DNA of 64,000 bases from Viridothelium virens (lineage: Eukaryota; Ascomycota; Dothideomycetes; Trypetheliales; Trypetheliaceae): assembly GCA_010094025.1 (NCBI GenBank), contig ML991792.1, positions 186,001 to 250,000 on the forward strand. Reading direction: 5' to 3'. Position numbers and translations under genes: made by a program. Under the pieces are notes generated by a model. The model worked only from the letters and a program-made list of their open reading frames with translations, had not been told where the DNA came from and did not search any database. The stretch's first letter is position 1; every line of letters begins with the position of its first letter. This document shows, piece after piece, positions 44,613 through 55,260 of this stretch.

Positions 44613-46874
44613 ATGAAGGCTATCTTATTAGCTGGCTTTGGCGGCCTCGTAAACCTATTTACATGTCTAGCTGCTTCAACATCCTCAATGCCACCGCCGC
44701 CTGGACGGTGTGGAATCAGCTTTAACCGTAAGACTTATGTCAGTTCGCAGCACTCTCTTGCATACTGACCTCCTAAAGATGCGTTCTGCGACCCCGCCGG
44801 TCCTTACGGTCCTTGCTGCTCGGCGCATGGTTGGTGCGGAAGTACTCCAGCGCATTGCGAGGTGCCTCAAGGCTGTCAGAGCGGGTGTGACGACAGTCCT
44901 CCTCCTCCCAATCCACCTGCTTCCTTAACCTCCTTAGACCCATCCAGCTCAAGCACTTCGACACAGCCGGTGTCCGACGCAGCGGCGTCATCTTCCCTAG
45001 CAGCCTCTTCTGAACCCATTCTTGGTCCTCCTCCAGCGTCAACTGCCTCTGATGTACCTCAGTCTACCGGACCAGTGACCACTGATGGCACTTGTGGGAT
45101 CTCACATGGTGGTACTGTCTGCGGCGATTGGTCTAGAGGTTCTTGCTGCTCTCAGTATGGCTTTTGTGGGAATACATCTTCCCATTGTGGCACTGGATGT
45201 CAATCGGGACCCTGTGACTCAGCTCCAGTCGTTCCAGCTCCTGGACCAAGTCAAGCACCGTTGGCCGCAGATCCCGGCTCCTTTAACGTCGTTGGCCAAT
45301 CCGGTGTCCCGGCGATGCATGCTGCTCTGCTCCCCAACGGTCGCGTGGTGTTCCTGGATAAGGTTGAAAACTACACGCAGCTAAAGCTAAGTGACAATCA
45401 ATATGCCTATTCAGCAGAATATGACCCGCAGTCAAACACTGTTATTCCACTTGCTTACAATACCAATGCATTTTGTGCTGGGGGACAATTCCTAGCGAAT
45501 GGAACGCTCGTGTCTCTTGGCGGAAATGCTCCCCTTCCTGACACTGATCCTACCGTTGGCGATGGGTTCACGGCAATAAGATATCTTACTCGTTCACCGA
45601 CCGATGCAAATTTGAATGGCCAGTCCTGGATCGAACCGGGAAATAAACTTTCGTCCGCTCGCTGGTATCCATCTGCTCAGGTCATGCAAGACGGCACGAT
45701 ATTCGTAGCATCTGGAAGTATCAACGGTCTCAATCCGACTGTATCAGCAAACAACAACCCCACATACGAGGTCCTTGACGTTAACGGCGTATCACATGGT
45801 GGCTCTATACCGATGGAGATACTGGCTAGGCACGAGCCTTATTATATGTATCCTTATTTGCATCTACTTCGAGACGGATCTCTTTTCGTATTTGTGTCTA
45901 AGAGCGCCGAGACGTTCAATGTGAGCACCAATTCGACAATCACTTCATTCCCCGATCTCCCTGGAATGTATCGAACTTATCCAAATACGGGAACCAGTGT
46001 TCTCCTACCTCTTTCAAGTTCTAACCAATGGAATCCGGACATTATTATCTGCGTAGGTGAATACACTGCAAAGCTTTCTTAATATAATGCTAACGTTCAA
46101 CAGGGTGGTGGACAATACCAAGACATCACCTCCCCCACCGATCCATCCTGCGGCCGCATTCAACCTCTCTCTCCGCACCCTAGCTGGGAGATGGACAGCA
46201 TGCCCCAAGGCCGCGGCATGGTCGAGGGCACCCTCCTCCCAGACGGTACCATCATCTTCCTGAACGGCTGCAACGAAGGTGCCCAGGGCTTCGGCCTCGG
46301 CCAAGAACCCACCCTCGAAGCCTTAGTCTACAACTCGACTCAACCCCTCGGCCAGCGCTGGACCAACGCTGCCAACAGCACGATCCCGCGCCTCTACCAT
46401 AGCGTCGCGCTCCTCCTGCTCGACGGCACCGTCATGGTCGCAGGCTCCAACCCCGTTCAGATGCCCATTCTGCAGGCGTCGCCGCAGAATCCATTCGTGA
46501 CTGAGTTTCGAGTGGAGATCTACACGCCGCCATATCTGTCGGGGGACAGTGCGAATCGGAGACCCGCGAATGTTGCGCTCTCGACGGCCGCGCTGCATGC
46601 GGATGGAAGCACTTTCACGGTTCGCTTTGGGGTGCCAGCTGGGTCGCAGTCGGCGCAGGTGGTGCTGTATACGAATGGGTTTGTGACGCATAGTTTGCAT
46701 ATGGGGCAGCGGATGGCAGTCCTAGATACTACAGGATGGATGGCTGGGGCTACGAGCCAGACCTTGACTGCAACGATGCCGCCTGGGCCTGAGGTGGTGC
46801 CGCCAGGGCCGTATGTGGTTTATGTCGTAGTCGACGGCATTCCGGCACTCGGACAATTCGTAATGGTGTCTTGA
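44613..46874 (+). CDS. Glyoxal oxidase-like copper radical oxidase with two CBM18 chitin-binding modules
   Basis: Exons 44613-44727, 44779-46052 and 46104-46874 give 719 residues. A signal peptide comes first. Then two Cys-rich hevein-type modules: CGISFNHAFCDPAGPYGPCC... and CGISHGGTVCGDWSRGSCCS..., separated by a Ser/Pro linker. The catalytic domain starts near SFNVVGQSGVPAMHAALLPNG. The radical Cys is in NAFCAGGQFLANGTLVSLGG, copper ligands in ARWYPSAQVM and RLYHSVALLLLDGTVMVAGSNP, and the late His in VTHSLHMGQR; an Ig-like C-terminal domain closes it. AA5_1 enzymes oxidise aldehydes to acids, releasing H2O2 outside the cell. Chitin binding would hold it at fungal or insect walls. Motifs are complete, so it is probably active. 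Confidence 0.94.
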
Positions 46875-47099
46875 GCCGGCATAGTAAGTGTTTGATTTCC
46901 TTTCTATAGACTGAGCTGGCTCTGTTGGCTTATTGTAATATGTCCAAATTTCTTGCTTCAGCAGTTTAGCAGTATCAAGCAATGCATATACGGTCCCTAC
47001 TACTCCTTCAATTCAGAGAACAATGACTCATTTAGTGGAGACTGAAATACAATTGCTTGGGTATCAAAGCTTGAAGCACTCCTTTGCAGGTGCAGCGGT

Positions 47100-48332
47100 T
47101 CAAGTCAGAACGATGTCGTATCTTTCTTTCTCAATCCGAGCAGCATCCACGTCTATTCCATACTTTCTTCTAACAATCTCAAAAACGATCAGACCTGCGC
47201 TGGTGCTCGGTATCTGACGGATGCTGTTGGTCCAAAAGCCTTTGTACAACCATTTTGCCCATCCACCAAATCGACGTGCCTGCATTTTACATTGTTGGTA
47301 GGTCTTCTCATAAGCGCTCCAGTAAACTCGTAACACATCGATGTGTCGCTTCTGCAGTTTGCACTGATAGTCTAAAGATTCCAACCTCTCAAAGTGGACA
47401 TTTTGTAATTCTGTCAAAGGATATTGCACAGCTTGCTGCGTTAGAGAGGCTGCGACCCCGGCCAGCAACAAAAAGGTCGGTTCCAGGAGATAGTGAGGCT
47501 TTATCATGGGACGACCATTTAAACTATTATCCGTTGAATCTGCTCGGGCTAGTGTGGCCTTCGGGTTCCTTTCAAAATCATAGTATCTTTTAAGAAACGC
47601 ATAATATCCTTGAGCCTTAACAAACTCAAATGTTGAAAAGAAAACGCCGTACCCGAGGCTATCTTTGGCAAGAGAGAGTGTCCAACCGGCAAAAATGCCT
47701 CTTACTCCAATATCACGGAGCTTGTCAGTGGAGTATTGCCAGATACTCTTATAGTGACCTTCGAGCATTTCTCTTGTGTTGAACCGTACTTGCAAGGCAT
47801 CAAGAGGAGCGGCTACAACTGATTGGAGAGTCCCTGCTAAAAACCCTGCAGTAAAAGTTGCACTCGGGGGCGGAGGAGGGTAGACTCGCTTCGAGGCATG
47901 AGATGCTGGCTCATGTATCGCGCCTAAACATTGAAGGTAGGACGTATAGAGAACAGCACCCACGCTCAGATTTGCCATCAAAGGTGGAAGAACCTGTTTC
48001 GGGATGAAATCCCAACCATGATTCTTAATAGCATGTGCCAGCAGTCCTGGTGTTGTAGTTCGCCAGGACCATCCTCCGTTGCGCTGTACACGAGGATTGA
48101 TGGCCTTTGCATAAGCCATGTAATCTATTCTTGTTCTGAAGAAAGCCTTTGCAGGAGCTCGAAAGTAGAATGCTATCGTTTGAGACATGACCGCACGCAT
48201 GCCAGCTGCTGAAGCACCTGTAGCAGCATGCTTCTTCTGTTTCTTCCGCAATACATCATCATCAATGGAGTCTGGATCGATATAAAGGTTATTAGGCAGG
48301 CCGGGAGAAGAGCCTCCCGCCGCCTGTGGCAT
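47100..48332 (-). CDS. Mitochondrial carrier-family protein (SLC25, divergent)
   Basis: A single exon of 410 codons. Repeats of the carrier fold are visible though signatures are degenerate: second repeat AGTLQSVVAAPLDALQVRFNTR followed by GVRGIFAGWTLSLAKDSLGYGVFFSTFEFVK; third repeat SLTQQAVQYPLTELQNVHFERL with WAKWLYKGFWTNSIRQIPSTSAGLIVFEIVRRKYG. The first repeat has lost the P-x-D motif (RAPAKAFFRTRIDYMAYA). The N-terminus is ~45 residues, basic (RKKQKKHA). The transported substrate cannot be told. It is divergent from SPT16 with a 430-base gap and convergent with the glyoxal oxidase (225 bases between stops). Confidence 0.85.
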   Translation of the reverse strand: MPQAAGGSSPGLPNNLYIDPDSIDDDVLRKKQKKHAATGASAAGMRAVMSQTIAFYFRAPAKAFFRTRIDYMAYAKAINPRVQRNGGWSWRTTTPGLLAHAIKNHGWDFIPKQVLPPLMANLSVGAVLYTSYLQCLGAIHEPASHASKRVYPPPPPSATFTAGFLAGTLQSVVAAPLDALQVRFNTREMLEGHYKSIWQYSTDKLRDIGVRGIFAGWTLSLAKDSLGYGVFFSTFEFVKAQGYYAFLKRYYDFERNPKATLARADSTDNSLNGRPMIKPHYLLEPTFLLLAGVAASLTQQAVQYPLTELQNVHFERLESLDYQCKLQKRHIDVLRVYWSAYEKTYQQCKMQARRFGGWAKWLYKGFWTNSIRQIPSTSAGLIVFEIVRRKYGIDVDAARIEKERYDIVLT

Positions 48333-48761
48333 ATTCTCCTACGGAATGCTGCTGATTATATCGGCGACATTTGGATGGAGTTGGAAAAGAGGTGAAGCAA
48401 AACCGACACATAAGGAATTAGAAAAAGTTCATTACTATCGAAAACCTTGGCACGTCGAGGAGTACGCTTTATATGAAGGGTGTTCGTGATGAATGCCATT
48501 CATGGTCGGGTGCTCAGACGATCAGGTGTAATCTTTATCCGCTTTGAGGTTGGACTCGTACTCGCATGTCCCAGAACGGGCAGACCATTGACCTTCTCAC
48601 CGCCTGGCAGAAAGAAACGCGCCCGCGTTTGTGAGTATCTGAATCTGAGCGAGGCAACAACTGCGCTCCACCACCGTCTTCCCAATTCTTTCCTTCACTT
48701 CATCAATCCTCTCCGTTTCTGTCACTTTGAAGGTCATCTGTTAGCGACTTCATAAGCGAAG
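48333..48761. promoter_or_regulatory. Divergent promoter between carrier and SPT16
   Basis: 429 bases between two start codons pointing away from each other. The SPT16-proximal part is rich in CTTCC/TTCCTT pyrimidine tracts, common in fungal housekeeping promoters. No ORF with coding character. Confidence 0.4.
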
Positions 48762-51700
48762 ATGGCCGACGAAGTCACCATCGACAAGGATGTCTTCCAT
48801 GACCGCCTTGCTTCGTTCATCTCGCAGTGGAAGCGCTCAGGTGACGCGTTTTTCGGTGGCGCCAACTCGGTCGTGATCGTGGTCGGCAAGGCTGATGAGA
48901 CTGCCACTTTCAGGAAAGCCAACGGCTTCCAGGTAAGCCCGACCCTACCCTCATAAGCTCAACGAGACGACTGTTAACCTGTTCCACGCAGTTCTGGCTT
49001 TTGGGCTATGAGTTCCCCGCAACACTTTTCGTGATTACCCAGGAAGCTATACATATCGTGACAACTAAGAAGAAAGGTTGGAGCTGTGGACAATCGAGTT
49101 GAAGAGTTCTACTGATTTCGATACTAGCGTCCTATCTCGAGTCGCTGAAGGGTGGCAAGACACCAGTCGAGCTTCACGTAAGAGCCAAAGATGCCGAACA
49201 AAATGCCAAGCAGTTGGAACAGTGCATCGAGGTCATCAAGTCTGCCGGTGTACGTACCCACATCTTTGAACACGGTATCCCTGGTATTCCTAATGCGCCG
49301 AACAGAAAAAGGTCGGAGTTCTCACGAAAGACCCTGCTGCGGGACCATTTGTCGACGAATGGAAAGCGGCCTTTGGAGATGCCTTGAAGGAGCTCGAGGA
49401 AGTGGACGTCGCGGCGGCGCTATCATCTGTCATGGCTGTCAAAGACGAAAAGGAACTACGCGCTATTAGAGACGCATCAAGAGCCTCCAGCGGTATCATG
49501 AAAGGTTACCTCTCGGACCAGCTCGCTTCAACTATCGATTCTGGCGCCAAAATCACCCACAAGACTTTCTCGCAGAAGCTTTCCAATAAGATCGATGATA
49601 CCAAATACCTCCAAGGCTTAAAGGTCTCTGCAAATTTTGATCCAAACCAACTGGATTGGAATATCGTACCCATTATTCAAAGCGGTGGCAAATATGATCT
49701 GAAGCCGTCTGCAGCTCCAGACGACAACAATCTTCACGAAGGCGTCATTATTGCTCAGCTCGGATTGAGGTATCTAACATACAGTTCCGTGGTTGGCAGA
49801 ACGTTTTTAGTAGACCCGAACAAGTCTCAAGAGTCTGTATACAGATTGCTTCTATCTGTACACGAAACCGTCATCAAGGAAATCCGGGATGGGGTGGCAG
49901 CCAAGGACGTGTACGCAAAGGCGTCGGCTGTAATTAAAGCAAAGAAGCCAGACCTCGAGAAGCATTTCGTTTCGAGCGTCGGATACGGAATAGGCATCGA
50001 GGGGCGCGATACCACACTCTCGCTAAACGCTAAGAATACACGAACGCTCAAGGATGGCATGACATTTAGCATCGTAACTGGTTTCCAGGATATCGAAAAT
50101 CCTAAGCCACAGGACAAGAAGAGCGGAACCTACTCACTTCTTCTTAGCGACACTGTCCGCGTTACTCGTGGCGAAGCTTTCGTCTTCACGAACACTGCTC
50201 CCACAGATCTCGAGACGAATGCCTTCTATTTCAAAGATGACGAGGAGACTGAGCAGAAGAAGCCAAAGAAGGAGTCGAAGGTGGGTGGAATAGCCCAAAC
50301 AAACATCACCAAGACACGCCTTCGTGCGGACAGGAACAAGAACGTCAATGAAGAGAAAGATGCAGCCCGTCGGGAACACCAGAAGGAGCTACATGCAAAA
50401 AAGCAGAAATACGGTCTTGAACGTTTCAAGGAAGAAACCGGAAATCTCAACGGCACGGAAGAGAAGAAGTTCAAGCGCTTTGAATCGTACAAACGAGACA
50501 ATCAGCTTCCATCAAGAGTTAAGGACCTTGTGATTGTTGTGGATTCGAAGAGCTCGACAGTTGTTCTCCCAATCATGGGTCGCCCGGTCCCGTTCCATAT
50601 CAACACAATCAAGAATGCCAGTCGCACGGATGAGGGAGAGTACACGTTCCTTCGCATCAATTTCCTGTCCCCTGGACAAGGTGTTGGTCGAAAGGATGAC
50701 CAGCCATTTGAGGATCCTTCGGCGCAATTTGTGCGAAGTCTAACCTTTAGATCGAAGGACTTTGACCGCATAGAGGACATTACAACCCAGATCACTGAAC
50801 TCAAGAAGTCTGCCGTGAGGCGAGAGCAGGAGAAGAAGGATATGGAAGACGTTGTGGAACAAGATAAGCTTGTTGAAATCAGAAGTAAGGAGACACTGTA
50901 AGTTATTGCAACCTGGGCTAACAAAAACTCAGATCGTCGCCCTTATCGGCTCGAACCCATCTTTATACGTCCAGCCATGGATGGCAAGAGGCTACCTGGG
51001 TCTGTTGAGATACACCAGAATGGTCTCAGATACCACCATGGAATGGGCGGTCAGAAGGTCGATGTTCTCTTCAGCAACGTCAAGCATCTGTTCTTCCAGC
51101 CCTCAGCTCACGAGCTCATCGTGATCATTCATGTTCACCTTATCAACCCAATCCTCATTGGCAAGAAGAAGACCAAAGATGTACAGTTCTATCGTGAAGC
51201 GACTGAAATGCAGTTCGACGAGACTGGCAACCGGAAACGCAAACATCGGTATGGCGATGAAGAAGAGTTCGAGGCCGAGCAGGAGGAGCGACGGCGAAGG
51301 GCGCAGCTTGACAAGGAGTTCAAGTCCTTTGCGGAAAAGGTCTCGGACGCTGGTAAGAATGATAATCTTTCGGTCGACGTTCCCTTCCGTGAGCTTGGAT
51401 TCAACGGCGTGCCGTCTCGATCAAGTGTCATAATACAGCCTACCACCGACTGCTTGGTACAGCTGACCGAACCACCCTTCTTTGTCGTCACCCTTGCAGA
51501 TATCGAAGTAGTACACCTCGAAAGAGTCCAGTTCGGGTTAAAGAACTTTGACATGGTCGTTGTATTCAAGGATTTCAACCGAGCACCCGTGCATATCAAC
51601 ACGATCCCAGTGGAGAGCCTTGACGGTGTCAAAGATTGGCTAGACTCGGTGGAATTACCATTCTCTGAAGGGCCTCTCAACCTGAATTGGGGCCAAATCA

Positions 51701-52029
51701 TGAAAACTGTCACAGCAGATCCACATGCATTCTTTGTTGATGGTGGCTGGAGCTTCCTTGCCGCAGACTCCGACGATGAGGATAAAGAAGAAGAATCCGA
51801 AGAAGAATCGGCGTTTGAAATGTCCGAATCCGACATGGCCCAAAGCGAAGAGTCTTCAGAGGATGATTCGGAGTTTGACGAGGAAGCTTCCGCGGAGGCC
51901 AGCGATGAAGATGTGTCAGCAGAAGACGACGAAGGTGATGATTGGGATGAGATGGAGGCCAAGGCCAAGAAGAAAGATCGCCAGAGTGGGCTTGATGATG
52001 AGGACAGGGGAAAGAAGAAGAAGCGCTGA
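48762..52029 (+). CDS. spt16: FACT complex histone chaperone subunit Spt16
   Basis: Exons 48762-48932, 48992-49076, 49128-49249, 49306-50884 and 50933-52029 give 1017 residues. The N-terminal ~440 residues are the aminopeptidase-P-like domain that has lost catalysis ([46 protein letters not shown]). The dimerisation and middle domains follow ([80 protein letters not shown]). The tail is the diagnostic acidic stretch ([12 protein letters not shown]...) ending in basic KKKKR. With Pob3 it loosens and reassembles nucleosomes during transcription and replication in the nucleus. Length is normal and all introns are canonical GT-AG. It is convergent with the FSH1-like gene, stops 181 bases apart. 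Confidence 0.97.
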
Positions 52030-52209
52030 GGTCTGACGGAGCTCCGAGGATCTCGACCCTTGCATTCGTCCCTTTCCTTTTGAACCCCACGGTGTACGAT
52101 AGTTATGCAATAAAGGCTGCTAGAGCAATTTGGAAATTGCATCTTCGGTGCGCAACAAGCGACCGACAGGCTCATGGCCTCGCAACCCCATAGCTGATAT
52201 CAAAGAATC

Positions 52210-53199
52210 TTAGAATGGTACATCCATGTCCTCGGCCTTTTCATTGGTTTTTGCCGGACCCTCCTTGCTCTCTATTACTTCTCGAATGAACGCAATAAGC
52301 GCGTTGACATATTGCTTCTGACTACTGGGCAGAAAATGGCCCCCTGGATGATATACCACCCTCCCCTCCTTAACCTCGCACGCATCCACCAGTCTCAAAC
52401 TCCTCGCCTCCTCCACCACCGTATCCAGACTCCCCAAAAAATGCAGCATCGGCGTCTTAATCTTCGGCTCATAGAATGCCTGATAAAGCGGATTCGTACT
52501 CGCCCCAAACCCACTATAACTCACCGCAAACTTCAGCGGCGGATGCACTCCCCCTCCCTCCTCTCCCACACCCGCACCCACCTCACCCCCACGCCCAAAC
52601 CCCTCCGGAAACAGCATCCCCCCCTTCCCCCTCGCCCTCTCAAATGCCTCCGCCCTCCCCTCCTCCAACAAACTCGCCACCATCCCCGCCGCCGCTCCCC
52701 CCTGCGAAAACCCCACCACCCCATCAAACGGGCCCTCCGTCCTCAACACCTCTGCAATGCGCGCAAACCCGCGCTCCATGCCTTCGTAGTAGAACGGCTC
52801 GGCGTCGCCCTTGCGCACCCACCACGCGTACGCTTCTTCGACTGCCGCAGCATCGGCATCGGCATTGGCATTGGCGTCGGGGTCTGCGCCTGGGATGTCT
52901 GGCTTGTCGAGCTTGATGGGGGCGGTGGGGTAGTGCAGGGCGAGGCCGCCGGGATAGGCGGGCAGGGCGGAGGGGTGTGGAGATGCGGGGAAGGACTTGT
53001 GGAGGGTTTTTTCGAGGGCGCGGGTTTTGCCGTGGAAGATGGGGCCGGATTGCGTGTAGCCGTGGAGCATGAGGATTTTGAGTTTGCGGGGGGAGGGGGA
53101 GGGAGTGGTGGTGGTGGAGGACGACATGGCTCGTGGCGGGGTGGAGAGGTGGGAGACTGACTTGAGTGGGTGGCGGAAGTTTAGGGAGACATGGCGCAT
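52210..53199 (-). CDS. FSH1-family serine hydrolase
   Basis: A single exon of 329 residues. The alpha/beta-hydrolase of the FSH type is visible: KLKILMLHGYTQSG at the first strand and turn, nucleophile elbow GVVGFSQGGAAAG, the acid in LGSLDTVV and the His in YHPGGHFLPSSQKQY. LALHYPTAPIKL and AYAWWVRKGDAEPFYYEG fit as well. The yeast relatives Fsh1-3 are small esterases of uncertain substrate, and fungal copies can act in polyketide release. The first 24 residues (MRHVSLNFRHPLKSVSHLST...) are basic and Ser-rich without acids, like a mitochondrial presequence; a second ATG at 53127 (MSSSTTTT) would give a cytosolic form. DNA in 52540-53130 is unusually C-rich on the plus strand. Confidence 0.9.
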   Translation of the reverse strand: MRHVSLNFRHPLKSVSHLSTPPRAMSSSTTTTPSPSPRKLKILMLHGYTQSGPIFHGKTRALEKTLHKSFPASPHPSALPAYPGGLALHYPTAPIKLDKPDIPGADPDANANADADAAAVEEAYAWWVRKGDAEPFYYEGMERGFARIAEVLRTEGPFDGVVGFSQGGAAAGMVASLLEEGRAEAFERARGKGGMLFPEGFGRGGEVGAGVGEEGGGVHPPLKFAVSYSGFGASTNPLYQAFYEPKIKTPMLHFLGSLDTVVEEARSLRLVDACEVKEGRVVYHPGGHFLPSSQKQYVNALIAFIREVIESKEGPAKTNEKAEDMDVPF

Positions 53200-53711
53200 G
53201 TCCCGATTGGGACTTTGATTTTGTGGTGGAGGATGGTGAGGCGAAGAAGAAAATATTGTGACGCTGTAGGTAGGCTTAAATTATTTTTGATGTTTGACGC
53301 AATCACCTGGTTTAACAGGTCTGCACAATCCCTGCTAGCGCATCTGATGCTAGCGTATTAGCAAGGACTTGATCGTTAAGTAAGCGACGCCAGCAGGGCG
53401 TAGCACAGCGAGATCTTCACAAGGTACTTGCAAGGAAGGACATCCGATATCAATCAGGTTCTTAGTCGCTGGCTTCAGTAACATTTCGCTCATTATTGAT
53501 CACTTGATTTCCATCCACTGTCTAACATATGTTGAATCATCTATGTTGGATCGTAGCGAGGCTGTAGTCATCAACTCATTGTCCACATGGGTGACAGTCA
53601 ATACCATTTATGGCAAAACATACAGCCAGTGCTTCCCTGCCATTTATTTCAAGAGCATGGAGAAAGAACGAAGACATAAGCAATCCTCATTCCCTTTATC
53701 CGAAGATATGT
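53200..53711. other. Intergenic region
   Basis: 512 bases between the FSH1-like start and the end of the second rhodopsin-like gene. Short facing words (CTAGCGCATCTGATGCTAGCG near 53335) form a small hairpin. No gene. Confidence 0.4.
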
Positions 53712-55260
53712 TTAGACGTGGTCCACACTTTGTTCCACGCGAACTGACCGCCACACTCCGTTCCGATCGCCCTCGTTGTCACCTTCATTGAGAAACGTTT
53801 GCGTTTTCTGAGGGCTACCAACTACTGTCCGATTGGCAGCATGTTTGGTCGGATTGCTGTATGTCTGGGGAAACGCGGGCCTATACGGCTGATCCTTGAG
53901 CTCCAGGTATTCAGTGGATTCGCTCTTAGGAGTATGTTTACGAGCTCCCGATGAATTCTCGCTATCATGGGCAGCCTTGCTTGATCGACTGCCGCGGGAA
54001 TAAAGCGTGAGAAGGCTCATGAACTTGGGGTAGTAAGTCTTGAAGAAGCGCGGAAGGCATACGAGATTCCCGACAAGAATACCAGCGGTGACTTCACCAA
54101 TCCTGGACGTATATCAGTCAGAAGTGCCGCTCAAAAGTAAAGATTAGTGTGACTAACGCGCATTCCGCGACTTGTGTCAGCGTGAATGTTTGATCCAGAC
54201 TTCCCTCGTTTTTGACACTGAAGACGAGCCGGAGAATACTTGCAGCGAGGGCGCTTTCCGTACGTCAGCGTCGCGACTTCTGCATATTCATAGAACAGGC
54301 GACGTGAGTAAGCACTTACAGGATGCCGACAAAGAAGACTGCTGAAATACCGAACTTCCGATCTCTAGACATCTGCAGGTTTAAAATACAGAACAAGGGA
54401 AACAGCAGCATAAGGAGGTCCGAGACCATGTTGAAGACTCCGGTAGAAATGATAAAGTGATCGTAGTTGAGGCATTTGCCTGGAAGGAGAGGATTCCATG
54501 CCTTAGCTCGAGGATCACATTGGAAGATAGAGAGAAAGAAGCAGGCCATTAGATAGGATGTGTTGATAACCATAAAAGCCACAATAGTCCAGAATTTCCC
54601 ACCACGATCCGGCGTGAAGATGTTGATGAACTGTAAGCAGATGGAAATCTTGGTCGTAGCGATAAGAGGGTGGTAGATCCCTTCAAAGATGTAGCCCGTC
54701 TTTGCCTTGTTAGCATTGAAGATAATTACCTGGTCTGCTCACCTTCGCAAATGAGATAAGTTCTGTAATTGGAACATCCCATTGGTGCACACCAGCTCCA
54801 TATTGGTAAGCCGACCATGATACTACGAAGAAAGGAATGAACGCAAGCTACTCATCACTTAGTATTGATTGCAATATAAATCTCGAAGCGAAGAACGAAA
54901 ACTAAAGAAATGAAGAGATGTCAGGGAAGAGAGATATCTTCTGCTTGTAGGCTTTGGAGGTGCAAAACGTGTCTATTACCCAAGCAAGTATCATGGTATC
55001 TGCGCTACAGTCAATGATTGCTGCCAGCTGGAGTCTGTTTGGTTTGACCTACAATCGGACCACCCATAGCTTTTGATAAGGAAGAACCTGGTATACGTGC
55101 GGACGAGTGTTGTGAGTGTGACAAGGATGATAAATAATATATTGACACCTTTGAGAGACGGAATAATTGAATAAGGATTCACAAAGTTAGGTACGACGCC
55201 CGGGGGAGGTGGTAGGCCAGGTGGGATGACTGGTGGAGCTCCGGCAGGACTTGCACTCAT
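53712..55260 (-). CDS. Second rhodopsin-like (PTH11-type) membrane protein
   Basis: Six exons (55053-55260, 54980-54999, 54743-54847, 54320-54699, 54158-54253, 53712-54102) join in frame to 399 residues. Proline-rich N-terminus, then seven TM helices. Family marks: YGWSDYTMILAW after TM2, QYGAGVHQWDVPITEL, TTKISICLQFINIFTPDR, FQCDPRAKAWNP, NMVSDLLMLLFPLFCILNLQMSRDRKFG, VAECAIGEVTAGILVGNLVCLPRFF. The tail is charged and disordered. Exon 2 is only 20 nt; it is placed because it restores DYTMILAW between two good splice sites. The intron after it is 132 nt. Acceptor of exon 4 may lie 6 bases upstream (adding AK). Its role is probably environmental sensing at the plasma membrane. Confidence 0.82.

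Noticed and set aside
51189-52175. Minus-strand 328-codon ORF
   Set aside because: Shadow of the SPT16 acidic tail: runs of Ser come from complementing GAA/GAT codons.
52312-53160. Plus-strand 282-codon ORF
   Set aside because: Antisense to the FSH1-type hydrolase, which has all catalytic motifs; the plus frame is Pro/His/Arg/Gly noise from C-rich DNA.
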